Shown here: positions 1 to 13,020 of the stretch, piece after piece
How the letters are laid out: every line of letters starts with the position of its first letter
How positions within the stretch are numbered: the first letter of the stretch is position 1
Origin: Candidatus Nitrosocosmicus agrestis
GTDB taxonomy: Archaea > Thermoproteota > Nitrososphaeria > Nitrososphaerales > Nitrososphaeraceae
Reading direction: 5' to 3'
Length of the DNA stretch: 64,000 bases
Assembly (NCBI RefSeq): GCF_008389435.1
Contig: NZ_VUYS01000006.1
Span: 62,001-126,000, forward strand
The notes under the pieces: model-generated
What the model was told of the DNA's origin: nothing
What the model saw: the letters and a program-made list of their open reading frames with translations, nothing else
The model's database searches: none
Made by a program: the position numbers and the translations under genes

Positions 1-585
1 AGGTTTACCTAGCAACATGTACTTTGAATATAGATACAGGTTTACAGAAAGAATATTTTAGACAATACGTGAATTTATTAATATAAAAATTAATTTCCAG
101 AAATAATTCAGCAATTAAAGTTTATGATACCTTACTTTGTTTTAAGACATTAATAACAGGCAAGGTCTCTGAACGCTCTGATCCTTCCATTATATGCAGT
201 TCCATCGTGCATAACACAGTTTCACAAAAAAAACTGAATTATAAAGTGCTAATATATTAAAGATCAGTTTAAAAAACTTAGTTTCATCAAATATATAATT
301 AAAAATAATATTAATAAAAATCAAGTAAAAATTACGAACAACCAAATTGATTTTCTATTGGTTGCCCGAGGCTACCAATTTCTACTTTTGATCTGTAAAC
401 AAGATATCGTGTAGTTTAGAGAATTGCAACTGATAAATGATTCCCAAAAAAAGCATTATGCTAAATAATCAAAATAAAATATCAAGATTTCGTTAAGCAT
501 CCATGTCATAATTTAACTCATTGGAAACATAAAAAAAATCGAAATCAATAACTTCACGATCAATTACTGTTTTCAAATTTTACAT
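1..585. other. Non-coding stretch at window start
   Basis: No convincing complete gene lies here. An open frame entering from the left edge on the plus strand ends at a TAG at 59-61 after 19 codons and could be the tail of a gene outside the window, but this cannot be decided. The rest is AT-rich. One GC-richer hairpin stands out at 357-379: 10-base arms with one mismatch around a 3-base loop. A shorter 6-bp hairpin (TATGCA/TGCATA) lies near 195-216. Either could be a 3' end structure of the minus-strand gene that stops at 586 or of the gene to the left. Confidence 0.4.
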
Positions 586-2070
586 TCATAAATTATTGTT
601 TAAATTACTTAAATTTTCCAGGTTTAAACCATACAATTTCCATTTATTGTCAACCAATTGTTTGGTAGATTCATCTACCTTTACTAACTCTTGTATATCT
701 CTTTGGTAACCTTCTTCTTTCCATTTAGTTGTAGCATCAATACCTAATTTCGATCCTAAATTCACAAGTGGAGATGAGGGATCTAGAGTATCAGTGGGCA
801 TATAATCTATGATCATAGTATCTCTCTTAGGATCCGCTCTAGTAGTAACTGCCCAAATTACTTCATCCATACTGTGAACATCAACATCATTATCAACTAC
901 TATAAACATCTTAGTTAGAGCCAGTTGACCTAATCCCCATAGCCCCATCATTACTTTCTTTGCTTGTCCGGGGTATCGTTTTTTGATGGAAATGATACCA
1001 AGTCCTTGAAACCAACCCGCCGCCGGCATGGAAAAATCCATTACTTCTGGTTGAAACATTTGAATCAATGGCAAAAAGGATCTTTCAATTACTTTACCAA
1101 AGTACGCATCTTCGAGTATGGGTTTACCGACGACAGTAGTTAGATATATTGGATTTTTCCTACGCATTATTCCTGTAAGAGTAAAAAGGGGAAAATAGTC
1201 TGGAGGAGTATAATAACCAGTATGATCACCGAATGGACCTTCGAGCACTAGCTTGTTAGGGTCGACTATGCCTTCGAAGACGATTTCAGCATTCGAAGGT
1301 ACTTCGATATCAACTGTCCTGCATTTGACTAACTTTATTCCTTTCTTCCTAGATATTCCTGAGAAAAGGAATTTGTCCATGCCTTCGGGTACAGGAGCAA
1401 TGCTGCTGAAAATAGTAGAAGGGTCTGACCCAATAACTATAGCGACTTCAGTCGGCTTGTCAGTATCCTTTGATATTTGGAAATGCTGAGCCCCTCTTTT
1501 ATGAATTTGCCAATGCATAATAGCCTGCTTATCATTAAGAATCTGGATTCTGTAGACTCCAATATTCCTAATACCGGTTTCAGGATGTTTGGTAATAGTC
1601 ATTCCAAAAGTGATAAATCTTCCAGCATCTTTTTCAAAAGATTTCAGAATTGGAAAATCACTTAATGAAGGATTATTAGTGTCTTGTACTTCAGTTACAG
1701 GACCACTATCTACAATTTTTGGCCCAAAATCCCCGATTTCCGAAAGTTTTGGAAGCATTTTCAACCTGTTGAGCATCCCTGATGGAATTTTCATCCTTGT
1801 AAGATCAACAATCCTGTTACCAATTTCAGAAAAATCATCCATTTCTAATCCAATTTGTAGCCGCTTCATAGATCCGAAAGCATTACCTAAAACAGGAATA
1901 GAATATCCTTTTACATTTTCAAAAAGTATAGCAGGACTATTGCGTGAATACATCATACGTCTCATAATTTCTGCAATTTCCAATTCGGCAGAGACTTCTA
2001 CTGAAACTCGCTTTAATTCACCAATTTTATCTAGTTTTTCAACAAATTCACTTAAACTTTCAAAGGGCAT
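586..2070 (-). CDS. UbiD-family decarboxylase, candidate anhydromevalonate phosphate decarboxylase
   Basis: The 494-residue protein has the length and body of the UbiD family, which uses prenylated FMN to remove a carboxyl group from unsaturated acids. The segment EGPFGDHTGYYTP around residues 286-298 matches the conserved UbiD signature. No UbiX-type flavin prenyltransferase is next to it. In many archaea without the classical mevalonate decarboxylase, a UbiD homolog decarboxylates trans-anhydromevalonate phosphate on the way to isopentenyl phosphate, and that is the most likely role in this lineage. The specific substrate is inferred from the organism, not from residues. Menaquinone or aromatic acid decarboxylation is the alternative. 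It starts at ATG 2070 and is followed by a long AT-rich region. Confidence 0.85.
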   Translation of the reverse strand: MPFESLSEFVEKLDKIGELKRVSVEVSAELEIAEIMRRMMYSRNSPAILFENVKGYSIPVLGNAFGSMKRLQIGLEMDDFSEIGNRIVDLTRMKIPSGMLNRLKMLPKLSEIGDFGPKIVDSGPVTEVQDTNNPSLSDFPILKSFEKDAGRFITFGMTITKHPETGIRNIGVYRIQILNDKQAIMHWQIHKRGAQHFQISKDTDKPTEVAIVIGSDPSTIFSSIAPVPEGMDKFLFSGISRKKGIKLVKCRTVDIEVPSNAEIVFEGIVDPNKLVLEGPFGDHTGYYTPPDYFPLFTLTGIMRRKNPIYLTTVVGKPILEDAYFGKVIERSFLPLIQMFQPEVMDFSMPAAGWFQGLGIISIKKRYPGQAKKVMMGLWGLGQLALTKMFIVVDNDVDVHSMDEVIWAVTTRADPKRDTMIIDYMPTDTLDPSSPLVNLGSKLGIDATTKWKEEGYQRDIQELVKVDESTKQLVDNKWKLYGLNLENLSNLNNNL

Positions 2071-2319
2071 ACTTCTAGTCTAATTGTATTTAACGATCAA
2101 TATTTAATTTTCAAATCATGTAATCAAGTTATTTTACCTTTTCTTATCGCATAAGCAAAATAAATTAAGTGGTAATAAAATTCCAAATAGGGAAATCTAT
2201 CATATATAAGTCTAAACTTTTCATTCTAATGGCTGCATTCAAATTGAAAATTAATAAAAGTTAGGTTAAATATTCTTGCAATATCTCAACAAAAAAATTA
2301 CTAAATCAGCTTGCTCCAC

Positions 2320-2769
2320 TCACCTATGAAGTAAAGATAACTTGGTCTTATTTTCATTAATAAACGGTATAATCTTTTGAGTTATTATCTGATGAAAGTT
2401 TGTAATTTCAGGATCAAAGGATAAAAGTAAAACATATGACAATGTACTATTTTCATCAGTAATCGGAATGGTTGCTCGAATAAGTCGTTCATATTTTGAA
2501 CTTGCGTATTGTATTTTTCCTAACATAAACTCCCAACGCAGTCGAGTGTACTGACGAGTGGCAGCCGTAATGGCATATTGGGCTCTCTCCTCAGGCGTGA
2601 GCAATGGGACCAAATCTTTTCTTTCAGCAATCGATTCCAGAGCTCCATCCTCATTTGCAATTCCGGCAAACCTAATTGAAGGATCTAAGTTAATTACTTT
2701 ATTACAAAATTCGTTAAATTCGATTTCATTTTTTGACCTCATATACTCAAACCACTTATATCCACCCAT
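2320..2769 (-). CDS. Small conserved thaumarchaeal protein, DUF6659-like
   Basis: This 149-residue soluble protein has the layout I associate with DUF6659 of ammonia-oxidising archaea: an N-terminal 'cNKVINLDPSIRFAGIAN' type stretch, a central region with ERAQYAITAATRQ, and a C-terminal part in which hydrophobic strands precede 'IIPFI'. The family is lineage-specific and often present in several paralogs; its function is unknown. The general pattern (a sensing-like alpha/beta fold that begins 'rFAGI.n..G') resembles small profilin/roadblock-like regulators, but this is only an impression. It has no signal peptide or membrane segment. It stands alone between the UbiD gene and the HtrA gene on the same strand. 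Confidence 0.75.
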   Translation of the reverse strand: MGGYKWFEYMRSKNEIEFNEFCNKVINLDPSIRFAGIANEDGALESIAERKDLVPLLTPEERAQYAITAATRQYTRLRWEFMLGKIQYASSKYERLIRATIPITDENSTLSYVLLLSFDPEITNFHQIITQKIIPFINENKTKLSLLHR

Positions 2770-2793
2770 TTATATATGATAAAATTTTTGGTT

Positions 2794-4575
2794 TCATCTG
2801 ATTATCACCATAGATTCACATACCTCTTTGGGTAAGATTTGTGAACAAGATTGTAAGAATTTTTCAATTAATTCCCTTGGTGATTGTATTTGGCCACTCT
2901 GTGGATTTCCAAATTCTTGTAATCTCATGGTGTCGTAATCAGTAGGTTTTAAAGTAACAGCAACAGTTTTATATGCTCCATCTCTTAAAACAGTAACAAT
3001 AATTGAATCCCCCACCTTCTTAGTTTTTAAATAATCCTTTATATCTTGCTGGGACTTGACATTAACGTTATCTAGTCTTATAATCACATCACCACCTAGT
3101 TCCAATAACGTACCATTAACATCACTAACTGTGTAGCCACCTTTCAATTTTGCATCGGCAGCAGAACTATTTTCTATTATACTTGTAATAAGAAATCCAT
3201 CCGCTCTTGAAAGATTAAGGAAACTAGCTATTTCAGGTGTCACGTCCAAACCCAATACACCCAAGGTAGGATAAACAACACTACTCTCTGGGGATGGACG
3301 GGATGTAAGTACCATCGAAATTTCCTTTTTTTCAAGGTCTTCGCCCCTAAGTATTGTCAAATTGACTTTATCTCCGATAGTCTTGTAATTTTCAAGATAT
3401 GAGAGAATGTCATCCACTTTTCTTACAGATTTGTCATCTATTCTTGTAATTATGTCGCCACCTATTCTGAGTGGCGTTCCATTAAGAAGAATAGTTTCAT
3501 TCCCTCCTAATATTCCAGATTTTTCCGCTGGGCTTCCTTCCGTTACATTGACTACTAAGAAACCCACTGCCTCTCTCAAATTCATCATCTTGGCAATTTC
3601 TGGAGTTACATCGAACCCATTCACTCCAATATAAGGATGCTCAAAATGACCAACTTTAATTAATTCGGGTACAATTTTTGCCAAAAAATTAGAAGGTATC
3701 GCAAAGCCAATTCCGGAGTATACACCAGTATTGGAAAATATAGCAGTATTAATTCCTATCAATTTACCTTTCATATCTATAAGTGGTCCACCAGAGTTTC
3801 CAGGATTAATTGCTGCATCAGTTTGAATAATATCTGGAATCGAAAATGATGGTTTCGGGGGTTGAGGAGATCCACTATCAAATGGATTTGTGGGTGCCTC
3901 CCCTGAATCTCCAGCGGGCATCAATCTACCCAATCCACTTATTATTCCTTCAGAAAGTGAACCAGATAAACCAAATGGATTTCCCACTGCAACAACCTTT
4001 TCACCAATTCTCAATTGAGATGAATTTCCCAGTTCTACAGGAACAAGTTTTGAACTTACATTTTGATCCACATCTATTAACTTAATTACCGCCAAATCAG
4101 AATAAGGATCAGTACCTATTATATCCCCCTCATACGAGACTCCGTCTAAGAATGTGATGTAAGCTTTGTTATTTTTTGCACCATCGACTACATGAAAATT
4201 CGTAACTATATGTCCTAACTTGTCATAAACAAATCCAGACCCAAGTCTAGAGGGATTTGGTTGTCCGTTTTGAGCTGTACCAGGTTCAGTAATTTGGACT
4301 ACTGATTTTTCCACTTTGGAAAATAAGTCAGGCAAGGAATTCGTGTAATCTGAGGACGAGTTTGATACAGAATCCGAGAGAGGATTTACTTTATCATTTA
4401 AATTTCCTATTACAGAACTATTGGTGACACTATACACCACACCAGAAACTGAATTAGAATCCATGCTCAATAATATAGGGAAAAATACAAAAATCACTCC
4501 CATAAATAAGGTAAAAGAGTGATTCCATTGAACTCTATTTTGAATATATTGATACATTTCAAGGAAAAGAGTCAT
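2794..4575 (-). CDS. Membrane-anchored HtrA/DegP-type serine protease with two PDZ domains
   Basis: The 593-residue protein begins with one hydrophobic anchor (about 20-37), followed by a Ser/Asn-rich linker and a trypsin-like domain. The catalytic triad can be read as His128 (TNFHVVDG), Asp160 (YSDLAVIKL) and Ser261 (NPGNSGGPLID). Two PDZ repeats follow at about 315-425 and 432-545; each contains the same 'YxGVxGxDVTPEIA.xxNL' opening, so they are internal duplicates. Proteins of this family degrade or refold damaged envelope proteins, and the PDZ domains bind exposed C-termini. The anchor places the protease on the outer face of the membrane. It is longer than typical DegQ (about 450) mainly through the linker and the PDZ insertions. 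A short C-terminal tail has two cysteines. Confidence 0.92.
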   Translation of the reverse strand: MTLFLEMYQYIQNRVQWNHSFTLFMGVIFVFFPILLSMDSNSVSGVVYSVTNSSVIGNLNDKVNPLSDSVSNSSSDYTNSLPDLFSKVEKSVVQITEPGTAQNGQPNPSRLGSGFVYDKLGHIVTNFHVVDGAKNNKAYITFLDGVSYEGDIIGTDPYSDLAVIKLIDVDQNVSSKLVPVELGNSSQLRIGEKVVAVGNPFGLSGSLSEGIISGLGRLMPAGDSGEAPTNPFDSGSPQPPKPSFSIPDIIQTDAAINPGNSGGPLIDMKGKLIGINTAIFSNTGVYSGIGFAIPSNFLAKIVPELIKVGHFEHPYIGVNGFDVTPEIAKMMNLREAVGFLVVNVTEGSPAEKSGILGGNETILLNGTPLRIGGDIITRIDDKSVRKVDDILSYLENYKTIGDKVNLTILRGEDLEKKEISMVLTSRPSPESSVVYPTLGVLGLDVTPEIASFLNLSRADGFLITSIIENSSAADAKLKGGYTVSDVNGTLLELGGDVIIRLDNVNVKSQQDIKDYLKTKKVGDSIIVTVLRDGAYKTVAVTLKPTDYDTMRLQEFGNPQSGQIQSPRELIEKFLQSCSQILPKEVCESMVIIR

Positions 4576-4628
4576 ACTGAATCAAACCCACTATGCCAAT
4601 TTAAGTATTGCATGATAAGGTTCAATAA

Positions 4629-5147
4629 TCAAGAACTCTTGAGGTTTTTGTAATAGTAATTTATTGCTAATTCTTGTCTTTCGGACTGAACTGATCCCGG
4701 TCTCATAAGCCTCAATTTCTTAACTGCTGCTTCAGGAGTCAACCTCTCTTTGTTAATTAAGTATGCAGCCAAAATTGTGCCAGTCCTACCTTTACCAGCC
4801 GCACAGTGAACGAGAACAGGTAAGTTGGATTTTATTTTTTTATCAATATAGTCTACTACTTTTGTAATTTCTTGTATTGTTGGAGCATCATAATCATCAG
4901 TTTTGAGAAAGTAATTCTCGAACATATCAAACTGTGAAGTTACTTTTTTAACCCAAATGTCAGGCAATGGAATTTCCCTAATGGTAATAACCGTTCTTAT
5001 ACCTTTAGCTGCTATCCAAGTTAGCTGATCAACAGATGATGGTAACCCACTTCCTGCTAATTTCTCAGGAATTACCCAGCTAAAATTAGTAGGTCTTTCA
5101 ATCAATTGACCATGAACTCTCCTATAAAATTCGCCTATCTTCGTCAT
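4629..5147 (-). CDS. Dual-specificity protein phosphatase (DUSP/PTP superfamily)
   Basis: A 172-residue single-domain phosphatase. The active-site loop HCAAGKGRT gives the HC-x5-R signature with nucleophile Cys115 and Arg121, and Asp residues in TDDYDAPT (83-90) are candidates for the general acid. The N-terminal part with SGLPSSVDQLTWIAAKGIRTVI resembles small DUSP23-like enzymes. It would remove phosphate from Tyr, Ser or Thr, or from a phosphorylated small molecule or RNA; the substrate cannot be told. It shares its strand with the HtrA gene, with a 53-bp gap, and the DHH gene lies upstream. Confidence 0.88.
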   Translation of the reverse strand: MTKIGEFYRRVHGQLIERPTNFSWVIPEKLAGSGLPSSVDQLTWIAAKGIRTVITIREIPLPDIWVKKVTSQFDMFENYFLKTDDYDAPTIQEITKVVDYIDKKIKSNLPVLVHCAAGKGRTGTILAAYLINKERLTPEAAVKKLRLMRPGSVQSERQELAINYYYKNLKSS

Positions 5148-5199
5148 TTGAATATAAATTATTTAGAATATTCTGCTTAATAGTTTTTTAAGGTTAAAC

Positions 5200-6198
5200 T
5201 CACTGTATTGATTCATTCAACTTACTAAGGAATTCGGTAAATCTGGTCTGAGGTATCAAAGCTCCACAAGCTTTATCATGTCCACCCCCACTACCATCGA
5301 ATTCAACAGATAGCTCGTTTACCAATTTACCTAAATGAGTGCTGCATTCTTTAGATCCTCTAATTGACAAAATATATGAATTCATATTGGATTTCAGTTT
5401 ATAAGCTATACCTACCTTCTTATTAGACAAACCTAAAACAAAGTTGACTATCATGCTGGAAGGTAGGTCTAAATCATGTTGATAGTATGAAATATTTTTC
5501 ATATGAATTGACTTTTGCTCAATCGCAGAAATTGCATTTGCAATTTTTGAAGAAAAATCCTTCACTAACTTGCAACTATTTTTTATATCATGTGGCATCA
5601 TGCCTGTTGAAATTTTTCGAGATATAAGCTTCAGAAATTCTATATTTCTTTGTGAAGAAGATATTACATATGAAAGATAACAAGACTCCAACATTAAGAA
5701 TGTTCTATCATACTTCTTTACAAGTTGTTTAGCTTTCATTTTCCCATCCATATAATCGGTTAGTGCTGCCGCAGCGGCAAAAAAAGAGAACGATCTCCGC
5801 AAACGTTTTCTTAATAAGTAATAAATCTGGACAGAAGTACATTCTTCAATATCATGAACTAACTTGATACCAAGTGATATAATCCTCTGTTTAATTTCTG
5901 GTTCTAAATAATGATGATCGATATAAATAATATCAATGTCTCTTGATTTTAGAACACTTAGTTTTTCCACAAACAAATTCTCATTTTTTTTATTCAAACC
6001 TAAATCGCAAATAAAGACCCTAGTAAAATCCCTATTTCTAGCACATATAGATATAACAAAGTCCAAGACATTAAGTAGATTCGGATAATCAACCAAGAAA
6101 ATGTTCTTAATCTTCAATCCATTTTGCAACAATGCAGCTGATACAATCCCATCAACATCTTCTTTATGGGATATACAAATACTCTTCAATATAACCAA
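5200..6198 (-). CDS. DHH-family phosphoesterase
   Basis: The 332-residue protein has the DHH domain motifs: HKEDVDGIVSA at 11-21, IDHHYLEPE with Asp94-His95-His96, and near the C-terminus the DHHA1 glycine-rich motif GSGGGHDKACGA. Archaeal relatives act on oligoribonucleotides, cyclic dinucleotide products or DNA ends (RecJ-like or NrnA-like); which applies cannot be settled from sequence. The metal-binding residues look complete. There is no ATG at the N-terminus: the start is TTG 6198, with another TTG three codons later. The promoter must lie in the 320-bp gap before the end of the 23S rRNA gene. Confidence 0.85.
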   Translation of the reverse strand: MVILKSICISHKEDVDGIVSAALLQNGLKIKNIFLVDYPNLLNVLDFVISICARNRDFTRVFICDLGLNKKNENLFVEKLSVLKSRDIDIIYIDHHYLEPEIKQRIISLGIKLVHDIEECTSVQIYYLLRKRLRRSFSFFAAAAALTDYMDGKMKAKQLVKKYDRTFLMLESCYLSYVISSSQRNIEFLKLISRKISTGMMPHDIKNSCKLVKDFSSKIANAISAIEQKSIHMKNISYYQHDLDLPSSMIVNFVLGLSNKKVGIAYKLKSNMNSYILSIRGSKECSTHLGKLVNELSVEFDGSGGGHDKACGALIPQTRFTEFLSKLNESIQ

Positions 6199-6519
6199 CT
6201 TTCTATTATGTAATGTTATTTAGATGTTTACGTTAGGATAATCTCATTGAAATAACAAGAGATTACACCAAATTATCAAAATTTCAAATTCTTAATTTCA
6301 GAAATACTATCAAAATAAAGGTAAAACCCCAATTAAATAGCAAAGGTTATAGATATTATCAAAATATTGTCCCAACATAAATCATCTTCTTTACGCACAA
6401 TATATCAATTGAAAAGTCATTTGAATATTTCTTAATAGGTTATGCTTGTTATACTTCCCGAGACTTATTAACAATAAGGTCTCTATATCTAGGTCATAGT
6501 GAAACCCAACCAAAACGTA
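6199..6519. other. Gap between DHH gene and 23S rRNA 3' end
   Basis: AT-rich, with no gene seen. It must contain the 23S 3' trailer and the promoter of the DHH gene. A hairpin at 6460-6483 (GAGAC-TTA, 7-base loop, TAA-G-GTCTC with one bulged G) lies just beyond the expected 3' end of 23S rRNA and may be part of its processing or termination. No strong oligo-T terminator on the minus strand is evident. Confidence 0.4.
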
Positions 6520-9505
<2,986 letters not shown>

Positions 9506-9847
9506 TTTTTTATTTTTTTAATCTAGTCTTTTTTTATCTTGTCTAATGATTTAGTTCCACTTGTGGTAGAAAAGTCAATCATATTAGGTATAGATAGTTA
9601 TTGATTAGTTCTATAATATACTCGCTGTGACATTTCTATTGCTGTTTACACTACAACCAGTCATATAACACAGCATATCTATTAAAATATTATCAAAAAA
9701 ACCATTCAACTGCATAATTGTTATTACGCGAATAGATTTGTTGGACAACATTAAATAAACATTCAATCATATATTCGGTTATTCTATTTAATTGGAGTTT
9801 TCCTATACACGATGATCATCGTAAACACAGTTTACTACATCAACTTC

Positions 9848-9899
9848 ATTCTTTGTCAGTCTTTTATACTCCTCACGTTTTCGACAGGAGACAAAGAAT
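9848..9899. other. ITS hairpin near 23S leader
   Basis: ATTCTTTGTC at 9848-9857 is matched by GACAAAGAAT at 9890-9899, and the inner CTCCT (9869-9873) pairs with AGGAG (9886-9890, sharing one G). The left side carries a bulge of about 12 bases. The two-stage stem lies in the spacer and is a candidate RNA-processing structure of the rRNA precursor. Confidence 0.5.
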
Positions 9900-10071
9900 T
9901 GCATCCGGTGATTTTATCGGGTTGTTCTTTTTTTTCTTTTTATCTGCTGATTATTTATTTGGATTTAGTTGACCAGATAGATGATATGTAATAATACATA
10001 ATATAGTATTTGCTATTACTTACTTTATAGCCAAGTTTGCGCTATTTGTATATAATTCTCAATATTTTTTT

Positions 10072-10097
10072 GGATTTTGGATTTTGGATTTTGGATT
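10072..10097. repeat. GGATTTT 7-bp tandem repeat
   Basis: Three full copies of GGATTTT plus a partial fourth copy are in the rRNA spacer. This is a simple-sequence expansion, probably neutral. Confidence 0.85.
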
Positions 10098-10459
10098 GGA
10101 ACCGCCATACATATGAATTTTGTGCACAGATGTCAATAGGTAAATTGGTAGTACGGTAGATAGATAGATGGATTATTGCCATTCATTTTGTTCTGAATAA
10201 TCCAACCAATCTGCGTTCTGTGGATATTTTGTTATTTTGTTATATGATATCATATAGTATTATTCTTACAATCTTGTTGTTTGTGTATTTGTATGTATAT
10301 ATTTACAATACATGTGTATATTATTATTATTCTTTGATTGAACTAATTTCAAATCTTCGAATCGTTATCGTTTGAATGAAACAATTATTGGAATTGGATT
10401 TTTTTATTGTTTTTTAAATGATCTTAAATTTAGTATAAAAAGAAATATTGTATAGTCTC

Positions 10460-10529
10460 GCAGGCAAGGTAAACAAAACAAAACAAAATTTCTTTTCTTT
10501 TCTCTTGCTTACCTTACCCACTAGCCTGC
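10460..10529. other. 16S 3' trailer hairpin
   Basis: GCAGGC (10460-10465) pairs with GCCTGC (10524-10529), and AAGGTAA (10466-10472) pairs with TTACCTT (10509-10515); an 8-base bulge separates the arms on one side. It starts about 20 bases past the 16S 3' end in transcript order and may be a processing signal. Confidence 0.5.
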
Positions 10530-10551
10530 TACAATATGTGTTTTATTTACT

Positions 10552-12022
<1,471 letters not shown>

Positions 12023-12286
12023 AAATTCAAAATATTAATTTGAATTGTATATGTCGGTTGAATTCCTCTCCATATTTTCCTAATAGCTATATAGTATGGT
12101 ATATGTATGTGTATGTATGCAATGTATATTTTATACAATACATGTAAACAAACACACCAGAACATCTAGTAGCTTTTAGTATCCCATGACCTTTCCTCTT
12201 TTGTTCCTTCTGTTCATTTATTTATTTTAATAAATAAAGAATCAGAAAAAATAAAAGAAAAAAAGTTGGAACATTTATTGAGTTTC

Positions 12287-12321
12287 TTTCTTTGTAGTTT
12301 TTATTTATTACTACAAAGAGA
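12287..12321. other. Perfect inverted repeat in 16S leader
   Basis: CTTTGTAGT at 12290-12298 and ACTACAAAG at 12310-12318 form a 9-bp perfect stem, extendable to 12 with one G-T, around an 11-base AT loop. It lies about 270 bases upstream of mature 16S and may be a leader or processing structure, or an operator close to the rRNA promoter. Confidence 0.55.
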
Positions 12322-12362
12322 AAAGAGTACGATCGAAAACTAGTCAATCAATATACTATAGT

Positions 12363-12380
12363 AATATACATATATATACA
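12363..12380 (-). promoter_or_regulatory. Possible rRNA operon TATA box
   Basis: An alternating AT tract reads TTGTATATATATG on the minus strand. It is the best TATA-like element close upstream of the 16S gene and would start transcription near 12345. Other TATA-like sequences exist in this AT-rich stretch, so the call is tentative. Confidence 0.3.
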
Positions 12381-12675
12381 AATACAACAAGTTTGCAAGA
12401 ATAACAAGATATTACATAACAAAGAACAAAGATAAAACACCAACACAGCAATGACTGACTACATAATGACAATAAAATAACAACCTGTTACTCTACTGAA
12501 CATCTTTAATGCAATCATATATGGCTCTGCATGTTCTTTTGATCCTTCACATATACATACATGTATATTTTTTAGAATATTGTTAGCATTTCTTGTTGTA
12601 ATATTACTTCTTGTAATAAGCAACGTTTTGTATTTTGTATTTTGTAGTATTATACTGCTTTTCTATTTTTTCGTT

Positions 12676-12895
12676 ATCATCTATCTGATCATTCCAATGT
12701 CAGATCCAATCTACCAGGTCAGCACTGGTGTGTTGATCGGATCTCCCTTTTTATTATCGTGATATTGTCAAGAGCGCATCTGGAGGTCTGTAAATCACAT
12801 TGTGGCACTTGCCAACTTCATTACCGACGCCGCCTTTTGTCTTGGATGCGTTCTATTTACAGTCTCTAAATTATTAATATAAATCTTGTTTTTTT
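12676..12895 (+). ncRNA. Candidate structured non-coding RNA (GC island with pseudoknot)
   Basis: This segment is much richer in GC than its flanks and is full of complementary arms. Hairpin 1: ATCTGA (12683-12688)/TCAGAT (12700-12705). Hairpin 2: AGATCC (12702-12707)/GGATCT (12739-12744) with inner pairs ATC/GAT and ACCAG/CTGGT; it overlaps hairpin 1, so the two exclude each other. Then a pseudoknot: 12771-12780 pairs with 12845-12854, and CTGTAAAT (12788-12795) pairs with ATTTACAG (12855-12862). The two right arms are directly adjacent, allowing coaxial stacking. The plus strand is favoured because several closing pairs are G-U there (A-C on the other strand), a TATTATA element lies at 12648-12654, and a T7 run at 12889-12895 could terminate it. 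I do not recognise it as RNase P, SRP or a C/D RNA. Confidence 0.5.
12889..12895 (+). terminator. Oligo-T run after structured RNA
   Basis: Seven consecutive T residues follow the structured segment on the plus strand, about 27 bases after the last paired arm. Archaeal RNA polymerase terminates at such T runs. Confidence 0.4.
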
Positions 12896-13020
12896 AGTAC
12901 ACCTTAAAAATCCGGAGATATATCAAACACTTGAATTAAAATTCGCTCTTTAGACAAGCGATATGATAATATATTAATCATAAACAAATAAAAGATTCTG
13001 TAAATTGACTCTTAGTTGAT

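Larger units (their letters stand above)
9506..10551. other. 16S-23S internal transcribed spacer, without tRNA
   Basis: About 1,045 bp of AT-rich spacer between 23S and 16S rRNA. No tRNA-Ala or other tRNA is present. It contains an oligo-T/A tract directly before the 23S 5' end (9507-9540), two notable hairpins (9848-9899 and 10460-10529), a short 7-bp tandem repeat (10072-10097) and small tetranucleotide-like runs such as GATAGATAGATGG near 10157. The hairpins probably take part in precursor processing. Confidence 0.7.
12023..12670. other. 16S leader and upstream region
   Basis: Protein-free, very AT-rich DNA upstream of the minus-strand rRNA operon. It contains a strong hairpin at 12287-12321, a palindromic AT run with TATA-like sequence around 12363-12380 (TATATATATG read on the minus strand, a possible rRNA promoter that would give a leader of about 320 nt), and a TTTTGTA tandem triplication at 12626-12646. 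Short hydrophobic open frames here look like products of base composition. Confidence 0.5.

Noticed and set aside
140-300. C/D box guide RNA on the minus strand (TTGATGAAAC near 290 and CTGA near 265)
   Set aside because: C box lacks the consensus purine, box spacing is short, and no C'/D pair follows.
9506-10551. tRNA in the 16S-23S spacer
   Set aside because: No cloverleaf or T-arm sequence is found on either strand.
12580-12762. Hydrophobic 60-codon open frame on the plus strand
   Set aside because: AT-driven composition, TTG start without a promoter, and overlap with the structured RNA candidate.
12676-12895. RNase P RNA or SRP RNA
   Set aside because: The conserved P4 core motif of RNase P and the GNAR-type helix 8 of SRP RNA were not found, and the length is too short for either.
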